DNA of 64,000 bases, taken from positions 1,550,001-1,614,000 of the forward strand of contig CP048715.1 in assembly GCA_022641835.1 (NCBI GenBank), read 5' to 3'. A program made the translations under genes and the position numbers. This DNA comes from Petasospora fabianii. Lineage: Eukaryota; Ascomycota; Saccharomycetes; Phaffomycetales; Wickerhamomycetaceae. The notes under the pieces were generated by a model. The model was not told where the DNA came from. It saw only the letters and a list, made by a program, of their open reading frames with translations, and did no database searches. Within the stretch, counting starts at the first letter, position 1. Every line of letters starts with the position of its first letter. This document shows positions 10,004-19,021 of the stretch, piece by piece.

Positions 10004-12592
10004 ATGTTCTCTCTCCCGTTCAAGCTCAGACGCAAGTCCGAAACAGACCACCACAGTCAGTCAAGAAGGTTTTCAGTCCAGGATCCAGTTCTACCACTTG
10101 ATCGCATATCATCTGGCCAAAGCACAGGAAGTGGCCGTGCCCGGTCACAGTCCTTTGGGGGGAAAGCTCTATCGAGACAGCTCTCAAATACGCTCTCTAA
10201 ACGTCTTTCATTCTTCTCCAATAACTCCTCCGATGACCTCAACTCAGTTGTGTCATCACAGTCTGAGTTCAATACTCAGGAGCTCACTCGCTTCAAGTCA
10301 CTCAACAGAGACAGATTCCCCAAGGAAGTTCTCCAGTACCTAAAGTATCAAGGTCTTTCCGCTCCGGAAATCGTTCAAGAGTCAAGCTCAGTGAGAATAT
10401 CTGTTTCAGGAGCTGGTGAGAATGTCTTCTTGCCCTCTCTTATCTCCATTTCTGAAGAAGAGCAGCAGAACCTTGAACTCAACTCGCCAAACCCTGTACA
10501 CGATACAAACAGACCAACATCGTCAGACGCACAGCCAACCGATTCTTCGACATCCGAAAACACCTCTGAGCTCCTCACACATGAAACTCAACCGGTACAG
10601 ACGCAAACACACATGGATGATAGTGTGGATCCGGTGTCTCATACCTTCGCTGTTATCATCACACTACAAAAGCCCGTGGCCATCACCACTATCAAATCTC
10701 AACTACAAGCCACCTGCTCGATTGACTGGCCAAAGGGACTTCCATCGGACCGTAATATTAAACAAGAAAACTTTGAACTAGGTCAGGCCAACTGGGAACT
10801 CAACCTCGTCAACTATAACTTCTTCATTCCCATATCATACGATGCGGTTGTTGATGATGATGAAGACTGGGACTATGACAACAGCGATTCAGATATAGAT
10901 ACATCGAGGTTTGCCACAGAACAAAAGATTCCGACGAGGAAAGTTGAGCTAAGATCCCTTGACCAAGTCACCAGGGGTGGATATTCCCATCAAAAGCGTG
11001 AACATGACCCATTCGTCTTTGGAGCCGTCAATGGGAACTCCAACTCTGTCAACTATCCACCAGGACATTATGTCTTCCTCTTACCGACACTCTTTGAACC
11101 AAGTCTTCCGGAGACGGTTCTGACGACGAAGTCACACGTATCATACAATCTGCGTACCATCGTTGCTCAGAAGTCCAAGTCCTACAACTATGGAGAGCAC
11201 TACGTACCAGTGATCCGTGCTCCACCGGTCTCAGGTGTCACTACAGCGGACAAGCCGATCTTTGTGAGTAAGATTTGGAACGATACTTTGAGTTATGAGA
11301 TCTCGTTCCCGAAGAAGTATGTCACACTTGGAAGTGAATTGCCTTTCAAACTCAAGTTTGTGCCTTTAGAGAAGAAAGTCACAATCAAGAGAATCAAAGT
11401 CAATGTTGTTGAGAAGGTGACTTATGTATCAAAAAACTTAGAGTTTGAGTATGATGAAGGATATGATGACAAGGATGACTCTGCCGTGCAAAGTAATGGT
11501 AATGAGAAGATAGTTCCCCTGTTGGAAGTTCGCACGAGAGCAAGAAACTCCAAAGCTGCAAGAGAAGAAGTGGTGGAAGACGCTGCTGTCTACGACAATC
11601 TCTTATCATGTTGTTACAACTCTGAGAATACAAAGGGTGATAATACCGAAGCAGAAGTTGTTGGTCCATTATCCATTAACACATATCTTCCGTTCATCAA
11701 ACCATCCAAGAGTGCCAAGGTGTACCCACACACAACGAAACAGTTCCTTCCAACAGTTGTTAACACCGAGAGATCAAAACCACAAGCTTCAAAATCTCTT
11801 CCTACGCGTATTTTCAATCAAAACTACAACGTTAATACCATCACCAAGATTAACCATCCAGAAGAAGGTCTTATTCCAGATTCCCTGAACAACCGTTATG
11901 TTAAAATCGAACATAAGCTGCAAGTCTGTGTTCGTATCTCACGCAACAACCCAGATGACAACAAGGTTCATCACTACGAAGTGATAATTGATACCCCTAT
12001 TTACATTCTCAATGGTTGTTGTGTTCCAGAAAGCGTTGAACTTCCAGCATATACTGATGACACAGCACCACGGTATTTCTCACCTACGGCTGATCATCTA
12101 CCAACATTTGAAGAAGTTCAAATGTCACCATTGACTTCACCAACGCTAATGCCAACGCACGAAGAGACTCTTGATCGCCTTTCGAGAACATCAACGCTTA
12201 ACACAACGGCATTCGACACCAATTTTGACAACATTGATACGTTACTGACAGACACATCTGAATTCTCCTTGACATCCCAACGTCGCCGGTCGACATCAGT
12301 CAGGGCAGAGATGCTTACATCATTCCGTCGTACCACAAGTATCCCTCAACATCCCGAGGAGGAAATCTCAGTGACTGGTGATATTCGTGTCGATTCTTCA
12401 AGTGAGGAAGGTGACACTCGTACAACAGTTATGCCAGATCAGCCACCACCATACGTTGAAACTATCCCACTAATGAGTGATGAGAGTGACAGTGCTGATG
12501 AGGAGACAAGTGACCATGAGATGTTTGTTAATGACCAGTGCACGGACTTGACGGAGGAGTTCCACCGTGCGGTGTATGGAGATAGTATCTGA
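10004..12592 (+). CDS. Arrestin-related Rsp5 adaptor (Ecm21/Csr2, ART2/ART8 type)
   Basis: An alpha-arrestin that recruits the ubiquitin ligase Rsp5 to plasma-membrane transporters, marking them for endocytosis. The 862-residue protein has a basic Ser-rich N-tail and split arrestin-fold regions. The core KIWNDTLSYEISFPKKYV and, later, HHYEVIIDTPIYI match Ecm21/Csr2 as I recall them. The segment after it (ELPAYTDD, LPTFEEVQ) is typical of the family. A PY motif, PPPY, lies at 814-817 and would bind the Rsp5 WW domains. The frame is open upstream of the chosen ATG (MFSLPFKLRRKSET), but the upstream codons include no ATG. Long Ser/Thr-rich inserts suggest phosphoregulation. Whether it corresponds to ECM21 or CSR2 (a duplicate pair in S. 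cerevisiae) cannot be decided. Confidence 0.85.
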   Translation: MFSLPFKLRRKSETDHHSQSRRFSVQDPVLPLDRISSGQSTGSGRARSQSFGGKALSRQLSNTLSKRLSFFSNNSSDDLNSVVSSQSEFNTQELTRFKSLNRDRFPKEVLQYLKYQGLSAPEIVQESSSVRISVSGAGENVFLPSLISISEEEQQNLELNSPNPVHDTNRPTSSDAQPTDSSTSENTSELLTHETQPVQTQTHMDDSVDPVSHTFAVIITLQKPVAITTIKSQLQATCSIDWPKGLPSDRNIKQENFELGQANWELNLVNYNFFIPISYDAVVDDDEDWDYDNSDSDIDTSRFATEQKIPTRKVELRSLDQVTRGGYSHQKREHDPFVFGAVNGNSNSVNYPPGHYVFLLPTLFEPSLPETVLTTKSHVSYNLRTIVAQKSKSYNYGEHYVPVIRAPPVSGVTTADKPIFVSKIWNDTLSYEISFPKKYVTLGSELPFKLKFVPLEKKVTIKRIKVNVVEKVTYVSKNLEFEYDEGYDDKDDSAVQSNGNEKIVPLLEVRTRARNSKAAREEVVEDAAVYDNLLSCCYNSENTKGDNTEAEVVGPLSINTYLPFIKPSKSAKVYPHTTKQFLPTVVNTERSKPQASKSLPTRIFNQNYNVNTITKINHPEEGLIPDSLNNRYVKIEHKLQVCVRISRNNPDDNKVHHYEVIIDTPIYILNGCCVPESVELPAYTDDTAPRYFSPTADHLPTFEEVQMSPLTSPTLMPTHEETLDRLSRTSTLNTTAFDTNFDNIDTLLTDTSEFSLTSQRRRSTSVRAEMLTSFRRTTSIPQHPEEEISVTGDIRVDSSSEEGDTRTTVMPDQPPPYVETIPLMSDESDSADEETSDHEMFVNDQCTDLTEEFHRAVYGDSI

Positions 12593-12809
12593 GATTTACA
12601 TGCCCTCTGTAATTACTTATGGACCTAATCTGTGATGAATACCAAACTTTGACGTTACAATACGTAGAACAGTAGATGAGACTAAACCCATCTGCCATTT
12701 CTGTACGGGTAAAAAGTGTCGCGAAACTGCATTGTTTACATCTCAAATTGACACCCAGAAGTATATCCAATTACTGATTTACCAACCTAAGACGGTCTCT
12801 AGGCCCGTT

Positions 12810-14046
12810 ATGAAGCTCTTAACAAGTGATATTGCCACTGGTGGCTGCTCAGGTAAGCTAGTGAATATCTTAAGGATGGTTCTCTCAAAGGATTTAAGCC
12901 ATAACTATCATGATGTCATTGGCTTATGTTCGATCTGGGGTAATTGAGACTAACACATATACCATAGTTTGGGAGGTCACTGAGGACTTGAGACTTAAAA
13001 AGTGTCACTCTTTTGGAGAAAAGGGGAGGCAATGGTATATTCAGAAACTATGCTCTTTCACATGGCGTGGTAACTCATACATTCTTGCAGGTCGCAAAGG
13101 GCTCACATTAGATGTCTATAACTCCACGGACTACAAATGTATTAAGAGTAAGCATTTAATGACTACACAAGTGGATTGTGATTACTTTGTTAGCATGGAA
13201 GTGTTTCCAAATGGTGAGTTTAGAGCATGCTCTGGTCTTGGATATTGCTATTTCTTAAGTCTCGAGACGCTTTTGCTATCAGGCTACAACGACTTTTCCA
13301 TGAGCTTTGGTCTTCATGGATCTGTATCATTCTTCAAATTTATTCCATCACGATCAGAAGCTCAAGCATCTGAGTCAAAGAAACGTGTCGTTGTTGGTGG
13401 GAAAGATCGAGAATTGGCCGTTATTGAAATCGATACACATACTAATGTTTGGAAGTCCAAGTCTCTAAGGAAAGTTGACAAGGCACTCGATACCGTCATT
13501 AATCGTGAACCAGTATGGATCCAGGATGTTGCCATCATGCCGACAGATCCATCAGCGACTGGGGGCCAAGAAGAATGCAGTATACTTGCAGTGACACGTT
13601 TCGGAAAGCTTCAAGTATATGACACTGGCATTTCTCGTTTTCCAATCGATGTGATTCAAATCTCTGAAAATCCAATAAGGCATCTTCATGCCCTTGGGAA
13701 GCATATACTTATTGCTGATGTGTTTAATGGTGTTACGATTCTCGATCAGGATACACATGCCGTTGTAAACAGATTGAAGATGCCGCTTGGGCCATTGTCA
13801 ACAATAGTGACTTTCCCACTAGGGTCAGATAAGAGCAGGACGGATAAATTCATGGTATTCACTGGCTGTTCGCTGGATAAGAGATTGAGGTTGTACTTGT
13901 TTGAAGATGGTGTCTCTACATGTCTGGACTGCACAGAGCCTATGGGGAGTACAATAAGTGAGATGGTACTATTGGAGACAGAACCACTGCCTCGAGTATT
14001 GGAAGAGTGGTTTAGAGGCGACTCTGCAAAGCGCTCTCACATATAG
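12810..14046 (+). CDS. NSA1: Nsa1/WDR74, 60S ribosome assembly factor (spliced)
   Basis: A nucleolar WD40 protein of pre-60S particles that works with the AAA-ATPase Rix7. Exon 1 is 12810-12852 and exon 2 is 12968-14046. The 115-nt intron has a GTAAGC donor, a GACTAAC branch site (12948-12954) and a CATAG acceptor. Joining them gives a 373-residue protein starting MKLLTSDIATGGCSVWEV, which resembles the Nsa1 start MRLLVSCVDSGSIKEV. Unspliced exon 2 would start with an unrelated leader. Blades are visible at YILAGRKGLTLDVYN, RVVVGGKDRELAVIEID, EPVWIQDVAIMP and ILAVTRFGKLQVYDTGISR. The acidic or basic tail of S. cerevisiae Nsa1 is largely missing, so the protein is somewhat short. An ATG in another frame at 12910 is an intron artefact. 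Confidence 0.85.
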
Positions 14047-14338
14047 CATGCACTATAAGGCTCTTTATTTCCACTATTGATGTAGGCAACGTTGATCAAT
14101 GATAGGGTACGGTGTGAACAATACCTAGGTACATCTCAAGGTCTACACGTCATTCAAGAAATAGAGAGAAAAAAACAGTCATGCGCAGATATTGATGTAA
14201 TTATGTGAACGCCGCCCAAGATTAGTGATTAGAATCCTTCCTGGTTCTATAATAAATGTAGTAGTCGTTATGTCGTTCAAGTCCGTCATTCGTTCGTATC
14301 AATGCAGACACCTTAAAGAGATGATACACCCCACCTTT

Positions 14339-14767
14339 TCACTTACCACTACGACTCGTCTGATTCTGAGTATGACTTACCGTAGAGTCTGGGAACTCAG
14401 TGTATGGAGGTGGGTTATGATGTGTAGAGCCGTACGACATTGGCTGCTGAGCAGCAACGAGCTGCTCAATGGTTGGGGTCTGTGTGCGTTCCCTGATGGC
14501 AACGTTGCCGTTATGGTTGCGTGGGGATGGGCTATGTGTAACACGACGGTACTCCTGGGACTCAACATCAAGCACAACGTATTGAACTGGGTACTTGGCG
14601 ATGATGTAGAATGAGTGAATGACACCTGGGAGGTATCCAAGGAAACAAAGGGCAATGTTGATGAGAGACTCAGCAGAACAGAGTCCACACTTAACCCACA
14701 CTGGGAAAGGTGGGAAAACAAGTGCTATGAGCACAAGTATGCAGTCGCAGCAACAGCAGCAGGACAT
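14339..14767 (-). CDS. UPF0057 (Pmp3-like) membrane protein with PY motif, Sna4-like
   Basis: A 142-residue two-pass membrane protein. A Cys-rich N-terminus (MSCCCCCDC, probably palmitoylated) precedes LVLIALVFPPFPVWVKCG and LINIALCFLGYLPGVIHSFYII, the Pmp3/Sna hallmark with the PP and G.LPG..H elements. A hydrophilic tail carries PPPY at 119-122, a binding site for Rsp5 that in S. cerevisiae Sna3/Sna4 drives vacuolar sorting. The Cys-rich start favours Sna4 over Sna3. A GTAAGT lies at 14380-14375 inside the last 14 codons. If spliced to 14246 the protein would instead end FPDSTNQEGF at a stop at 14231-14229. I see no good branch site, so the unspliced model is kept. Confidence 0.8.
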   Translation of the reverse strand: MSCCCCCDCILVLIALVFPPFPVWVKCGLCSAESLINIALCFLGYLPGVIHSFYIIAKYPVQYVVLDVESQEYRRVTHSPSPRNHNGNVAIRERTQTPTIEQLVAAQQPMSYGSTHHNPPPYTEFPDSTVSHTQNQTSRSGK

Positions 14768-15474
14768 TTTTGTCTGTTGGTTTGTTCTTAAGTACTAATG
14801 TAGATGGCCCAAAGTATGGGGATTAACGGAAAGAGCGCCACTTAAGTACTAGTACGCTTATGTATGCTGCTCAGTTCGTGACACTTTTTTTTTTTTTTTT
14901 TTTTTTTTGCCGGCGCCCGCACCGAGCGGATGAGCCGACGGCTCGCAACAGAAGCAGCCTCAGACATCGCCGGAAAGAGCCGAACCATCATCGTTTATTG
15001 TTTATAGGTTCGCTTGGTGTGTTTATTATGCATGAATATCGGTTTAAGCCGATATTAACCCAATAAGAGAGACATGTTGCCAGCTTGAAGGCACGCAGAG
15101 TCGTCATGATAAAGATGAGCTCGGCTTGACAGGATCGCGAGATGCGTCCCGGCAGTTCCTGGGGTAAAATCATTAAGCATATGCATCTCATTAAAGATGG
15201 CCTAAATAATGTCAAGGCAAGACATATGGAAGCAGATGTAACAACTGTGAACACACTCAATTAATGTTGTGAGTTCCCCACATACACATGGGCTATGGCC
15301 CAACTCACCGGAATTTTCCGGTTGCCATAAACACCCGGACACCTCTCTCTCTCTGTCGCGATCTCGACAGGACACGAAACCAAAGTTGGATCAAAACAGA
15401 ATAAACACCATCTAATACAGTGCTTAATTCAAGAGATCCAACTCATCCACCGAGATATAGTTGACGTATTCACG
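14768..15474. other. Divergent intergenic region, Sna4-like gene and SEC28
   Basis: About 700 bases of shared promoter. It contains a 24-T homopolymer, a CT-repeat run near 15338-15354 just upstream of the SEC28 leader, and a direct repeat CTTAAGTACTA (14787-14797 and 14841-14851). No gene is evident. Confidence 0.5.
14885..14908. repeat. T24 homopolymer tract
   Basis: Twenty-four consecutive T residues, by far the longest homopolymer noticed here. It lies in the divergent promoter region, about 120 bases upstream of the Sna4-like gene and 570 bases upstream of SEC28. Long dA:dT tracts exclude nucleosomes in yeast promoters. The exact length is liable to sequencing error. Confidence 0.9.
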
Positions 15475-16402
15475 ATGTCTGACTCCGACGGTATGTGATA
15501 GATTCCCATTGTATTGATTGATTTGGCTACTAACCCCAACAGATCTTTTCACACTTCGCCAACACTTCTTCACGGGCGAATACTCCAACGTGATTGACAT
15601 CTCTCCGGAGGATTACACCGGTGCTGCAGCTGTTACTGCTCTCGAATACAAGCTTCGAGCACTCATCATAACTGGCGACTACTCTACTGCTACTTCTCTC
15701 CTCTCTTCTTCATCCCCAGATGACACATTCAAATCTGCCTTTGAAGCGTACATTGCCCTCGCTCAAGGTTCCGATGCCTCTTCCACATTCGAACAGCTCA
15801 TCACAGACTCCAAAGACGCTTCTATCGTCCAAATCCTTGGCTCTTTCTATTTGATCAAGGCTGGTCGTACTGAAGAGGCCATCAAACTCCTCTCACGTCA
15901 TGAAGAATCCCTCGAGGCTGTGCTCTTGCTTGTGCAACTCTACTTGTCCCAAGGTAAGCTAGACGCTGCTGAAAAGGAGGTGTCTCAGGCATCTGCCTAC
16001 TCTCACGATAGCATTATCTACAACCTTGCAGAGGCATATGTTAACAGTGCGAAGAATGGTGAAAATTTGAGGGGAAGTTTGTACTTCTTTGAAGAGCTTA
16101 GTCATGGACATCCTACATTCAAGACTCTTATTGGTGAATTGGTTTTGAACTTGCAATTGCATCAATGGCCAGAAGCCGATGAAGTTTTAAGAAAATTAGG
16201 AGAGTTACAGGGAACATCTGCTGACCTTGTTGCTAATGAGTATGCTTACGCTAACATCACAGGTGATCACTCAGTGGCCAAGACGAAGCTTGAACAGTTG
16301 GAAGAATTGGCTCCAGAGCATCCAACTTTGGTGGATTTCAAACAAAAGAATGAGTTGTTTGATAGTGTAGTGGAGAAGTACAAAGATCAGGTTGTCAATT
16401 GA
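15475..16402 (+). CDS. SEC28: Coatomer epsilon subunit (spliced)
   Basis: Epsilon-COP, a TPR-like solenoid that stabilises alpha-COP in the COPI coat acting in Golgi-to-ER transport. Exon 1 is only 16 nt (15475-15490, MSDSD) and exon 2 is 15543-16402. The 52-nt intron has a GTATGT donor, a TACTAAC branch site (15528-15534) and a CAACAG acceptor. The joined protein has 291 residues and begins MSDSDDLFTLRQHFFTGEYSNVI. Family features include LEYKLRALIITGDY, GSFYLIKAGRTEEAIKLL and LNLQLHQWPEADEVLRKL. The length is normal for fungal epsilon-COP. Without splicing the first codons would be non-ATG intron sequence. Confidence 0.92.
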
Positions 16403-16518
16403 ATGTCTACACAGCTGTGCTGAAGATATAATAGTATGGTTTTGCTTTCTAAATACTAGTACTATCAGACGTAGATTTATACACCAGGTATAATTGCTTA
16501 AACAAGATGATTTATTGA

Positions 16519-17034
16519 TCACTCCAAGACATAGACATAGTAATCAATACCGAGCTTACCCTCACTGTTTCTGGTGAATCTACCTCTACCCAAAAGGTTC
16601 TTCTTGGTGATCCAACTTTCAGCCTCAACACCTTCATCAACTCTGACAGTTGGGTGCATTGTGACATAAGACTCCTCGAAAGCGTGACCCTTAGACTTGT
16701 TTGTGATCACATCAACCTGTTTCTCAGAGGCAACAACGACACCAGTGTATGTGATATGCACGTTCTTACCATCCTTAGTCTTGGCGTACAAGTGACAGTC
16801 CAAGGCAGTTGTCTCTGGAGATGCTGTCTGTGTGGTGAGAGTATCCCAACCAAAGTCGATAGTGAGATCAAATGGATACTCTGGAGACAATGTCTTGGAA
16901 TAACCACCTTCAACCATCACAATGACCTCAGAGAGGGACTTGTTGGACAAGACTGGCTTTGGATCAGCAAGGTCAAGCTGAACAAAGAAAGCTGGCTTAA
17001 GGTTGGCGTATTTGAGAGCTTCTTCAGTGGACAT
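16519..17034 (-). CDS. DUF3237 (UPF0311) family protein
   Basis: A 171-residue soluble protein of a beta-barrel family of unknown function, found patchily in bacteria and fungi. Supporting features are the N-terminal FFVQLDLADPKPV strand, the central HLYAKTKDGKNVHITYTGVV segment and the C-terminal WITKKNLLGRGRF followed by IDYYVYVLE. The GRGR turn and final aromatic strand are characteristic of DUF3237. The frame is open 33 bases upstream but begins there with TTG, so the ATG at 17034 is chosen. A TATA-like TATAAATA lies about 80 bases upstream on the minus strand (17113-17121), next to a run of eight C residues. No signal peptide or membrane segment is seen. Confidence 0.72.
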   Translation of the reverse strand: MSTEEALKYANLKPAFFVQLDLADPKPVLSNKSLSEVIVMVEGGYSKTLSPEYPFDLTIDFGWDTLTTQTASPETTALDCHLYAKTKDGKNVHITYTGVVVASEKQVDVITNKSKGHAFEESYVTMHPTVRVDEGVEAESWITKKNLLGRGRFTRNSEGKLGIDYYVYVLE

Positions 17035-17197
17035 TGTTGGAATGAGAATTGGTTTATGGGTATTCAAGTATCATGTAGTGAGTCATGTTCCTTCATGAGA
17101 TGGTTGGGGGGGGTATTTATATTATCGGGATATTCGCGTCACCCAACCCCCACGCTGTTGGGGAACGGTACTTAAAGTATCCGTAATAAATCGGACC

Positions 17198-17251
17198 CGA
17201 GATAAGGACAATGAGCTCGAAACTCGAGATAAGGAGAATCATGAAACTCGA
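17198..17251. repeat. Imperfect 27-bp tandem repeat containing GATAAG
   Basis: CGAGATAAGGA occurs at 17198 and again at 17225. Related flanking sequence (GAAACTCGA and ACTCGA variants) follows each copy, giving two imperfect 27-base units. Each contains GATAAG (17201-17206 and 17228-17233), the core of fungal GATA-factor sites that mediate nitrogen control. The repeat lies about 165 bases upstream of the DUF3237 gene. Confidence 0.6.
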
Positions 17252-18005
17252 ACACATAGAGTGTAGATCTATGCATCTTTGATCTTAGCCACTGCCTTCT
17301 CTGGCTCTTAGAACCTGAGTTGGAGATAGGCAGGTGCGCACTGTCAGTGGTGTGTTCAACTGAAATGGTAACACCTTGATTACATACGGCTGAAAACTCT
17401 AGGGTTAGGAAGACCTAGTATAGCACCTACGTTATCTAACTACTTATAACGTACCATTGAGGGTATGAGGTTGTGGACATAAGTGGTAGATTACAGTCTT
17501 AACTGTACTGTCTCATCGAGCGACATATGGTACTGGTTTCCTTTCCTCGCTCCGCAATGTATAGCGTTGCCCGAATAGTAATAGATCTAACATCAATTGA
17601 TCAGCAGCATTATGCGTAAGTAATGACTACCGAACAAGCGGGTATTTTTCAAATAGTCTCGATTTATGCCAAGTAGAAAGAAAGCGGGTGTGTGGGGATG
17701 TGTCAGGTTCTCACGCCAAGGACTAGATCTAAGCCCTATTGTTAACCCAACCGTTTCCTCATATGGAAGTCAAACAAGACATATCTCCGAAATAGAGGCT
17801 GTTCCTGACTTCCCCATTTGGGAATTAGCCTACGAGATATCCCATTACAAGTCCCATTTCCATAGGGACCTCAATCTGAAATCGGATGTAAGCACAATCA
17901 AGTAAAGATACGTCATTTCCCCCCACATGCACTGCCTCTCTAACTGTTGCGACTGTCAACCATAGTTCAACATACACTCAAAACATTAGCATCGGGTCTA
18001 CACAG

Positions 18006-18040
18006 CCCCCTCTCAATTAGCTATCTTGAATCTCTATAAA
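18006..18040 (+). promoter_or_regulatory. STRE-like CCCCT and TATA box of the small gene
   Basis: CCCCCT, which contains the stress-response element CCCCT, lies at about 18006-18011. TATAAA lies at 18035-18040, about 70 bases before the ATG at 18109. The arrangement is typical of an inducible yeast promoter and supports the reality of the short gene downstream. Confidence 0.5.
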
Positions 18041-18108
18041 GGAACAACAATATCATCTCTTCAGACCAGCTCTTGAAACTCTGAATAGACCCTCATCAAA
18101 CAATAACA

Positions 18109-18471
18109 ATGAGCTCCACCACCACAACCATCATAACAGACAACGAAAAGAAGCCCGTTCACACCACCCAGCCCAAAAGGAAAACCCACAACCCTTTTAA
18201 AGCCCTCTTTCTCTATTGCTGCTCGTCCCAACCAGCTGACGAAGATGGGCCAGAGCACTACGCCAAGTATGCCCGATACGGTTACAAGGAGACAACCCCA
18301 GAGCCTGACGCTGCCGACTACCAATACACCAGCACAATCGGTACCTCCCGTCTCGGCGATCACAAGAGCAAAGAGTACGCTGGTAAAAAGATCACACACA
18401 GAAAGCAACCACGTACACAGCTCGGAGTGTCCTACTTCCTGGCTCCTTCCCCCTTGGGTATTGGACCTTGA
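18109..18471 (+). CDS. Small unknown protein with CC motif
   Basis: A 120-residue hydrophilic protein that I do not recognise. It begins with a Thr-rich segment (MSSTTTTIITDN) followed by a basic stretch (PKRKTHNPFKALFLYCCSS). The adjacent cysteines beside a basic-hydrophobic patch could be a palmitoylation and membrane-anchoring site. The rest is polar with several Tyr residues (HYAKYARYGYKE). There is no clear domain. The upstream TATA box and stress-type element at normal distance argue that it is expressed. A second short frame follows 107 bases later in the same direction. A spliced gene joining the two is possible, but no good donor was found. Confidence 0.5.
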   Translation: MSSTTTTIITDNEKKPVHTTQPKRKTHNPFKALFLYCCSSQPADEDGPEHYAKYARYGYKETTPEPDAADYQYTSTIGTSRLGDHKSKEYAGKKITHRKQPRTQLGVSYFLAPSPLGIGP

Positions 18472-18578
18472 GCCAAATGGTTGCGCGCCCTTGTCCCCTC
18501 ACTTTGGTTTACCATCAAAATTAGGAGCTCAACTCTACCTTAACCTTTTACTATCTACTTGACTCTAAACAGCGCAAG

Positions 18579-18821
18579 ATGGATCACCTTAAAACGTCAT
18601 TCACTCAAAACTACCACACGCAGGCTCAACATCAGCGCATTCTTAACACGCTTGAGAACCAGGACCATATGCTCATCCAGAGTCTGTTTCGCACAGACCA
18701 GGAGATTGTGCTCGATGCAAAGAACAGTGTAATGATGAAACGTGTTGGTAACTCATATGATAAGGCAGGTAGTAAAAGAAGAGCAGAGTATGAGCTAATG
18801 AAGAAGCTGGCCCAGAAGTGA
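18579..18821 (+). CDS. Small unknown helical protein
   Basis: An 80-residue frame starting at an ATG, beginning MDHLKTSFTQNYHTQAQHQ and ending RAEYELMKKLAQK. The composition (Gln, Lys, Glu, regular hydrophobics) suggests a basic helical or coiled-coil protein. No family is recognised. It could be a separate gene or the last exon of the preceding gene: the bases before the ATG (CTCTAAACAG) resemble a branch and acceptor, and the frame continues through them as RKM. It lies in the same direction as the preceding small gene. Confidence 0.4.
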   Translation: MDHLKTSFTQNYHTQAQHQRILNTLENQDHMLIQSLFRTDQEIVLDAKNSVMMKRVGNSYDKAGSKRRAEYELMKKLAQK

Positions 18822-19021
18822 GTTGTTACGGGCGATAATGATAGTTATGTTATGGTATTTCCAGCAGGGTTCCCCCGCTGTTTACGTGTTAATGATTTTT
18901 GATATTCTAATGATTTTATGATTACTCAATTTGCTACAACCTTGATGTGTTTCATAATGTAGTCTTTCTGCGTTTGTCATATTCGTCATAAAATCTGCTA
19001 TGTACAAGTGGCAATACGAAC

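Larger units (their letters stand above)
17035..18108. other. Divergent intergenic region, DUF3237 gene and small gene
   Basis: About 1.07 kb between divergent genes. It holds TATA boxes for both genes and an imperfect tandem repeat with GATA sites. A 79-codon frame at 17666-17905 has a real ATG but no recognisable protein character and is not called. Confidence 0.5.

Noticed and set aside
17666-17905. 79-codon frame with a real ATG
   Set aside because: No hydrophobic pattern, domain, promoter element or coding-like composition. A frame of this length is common by chance.
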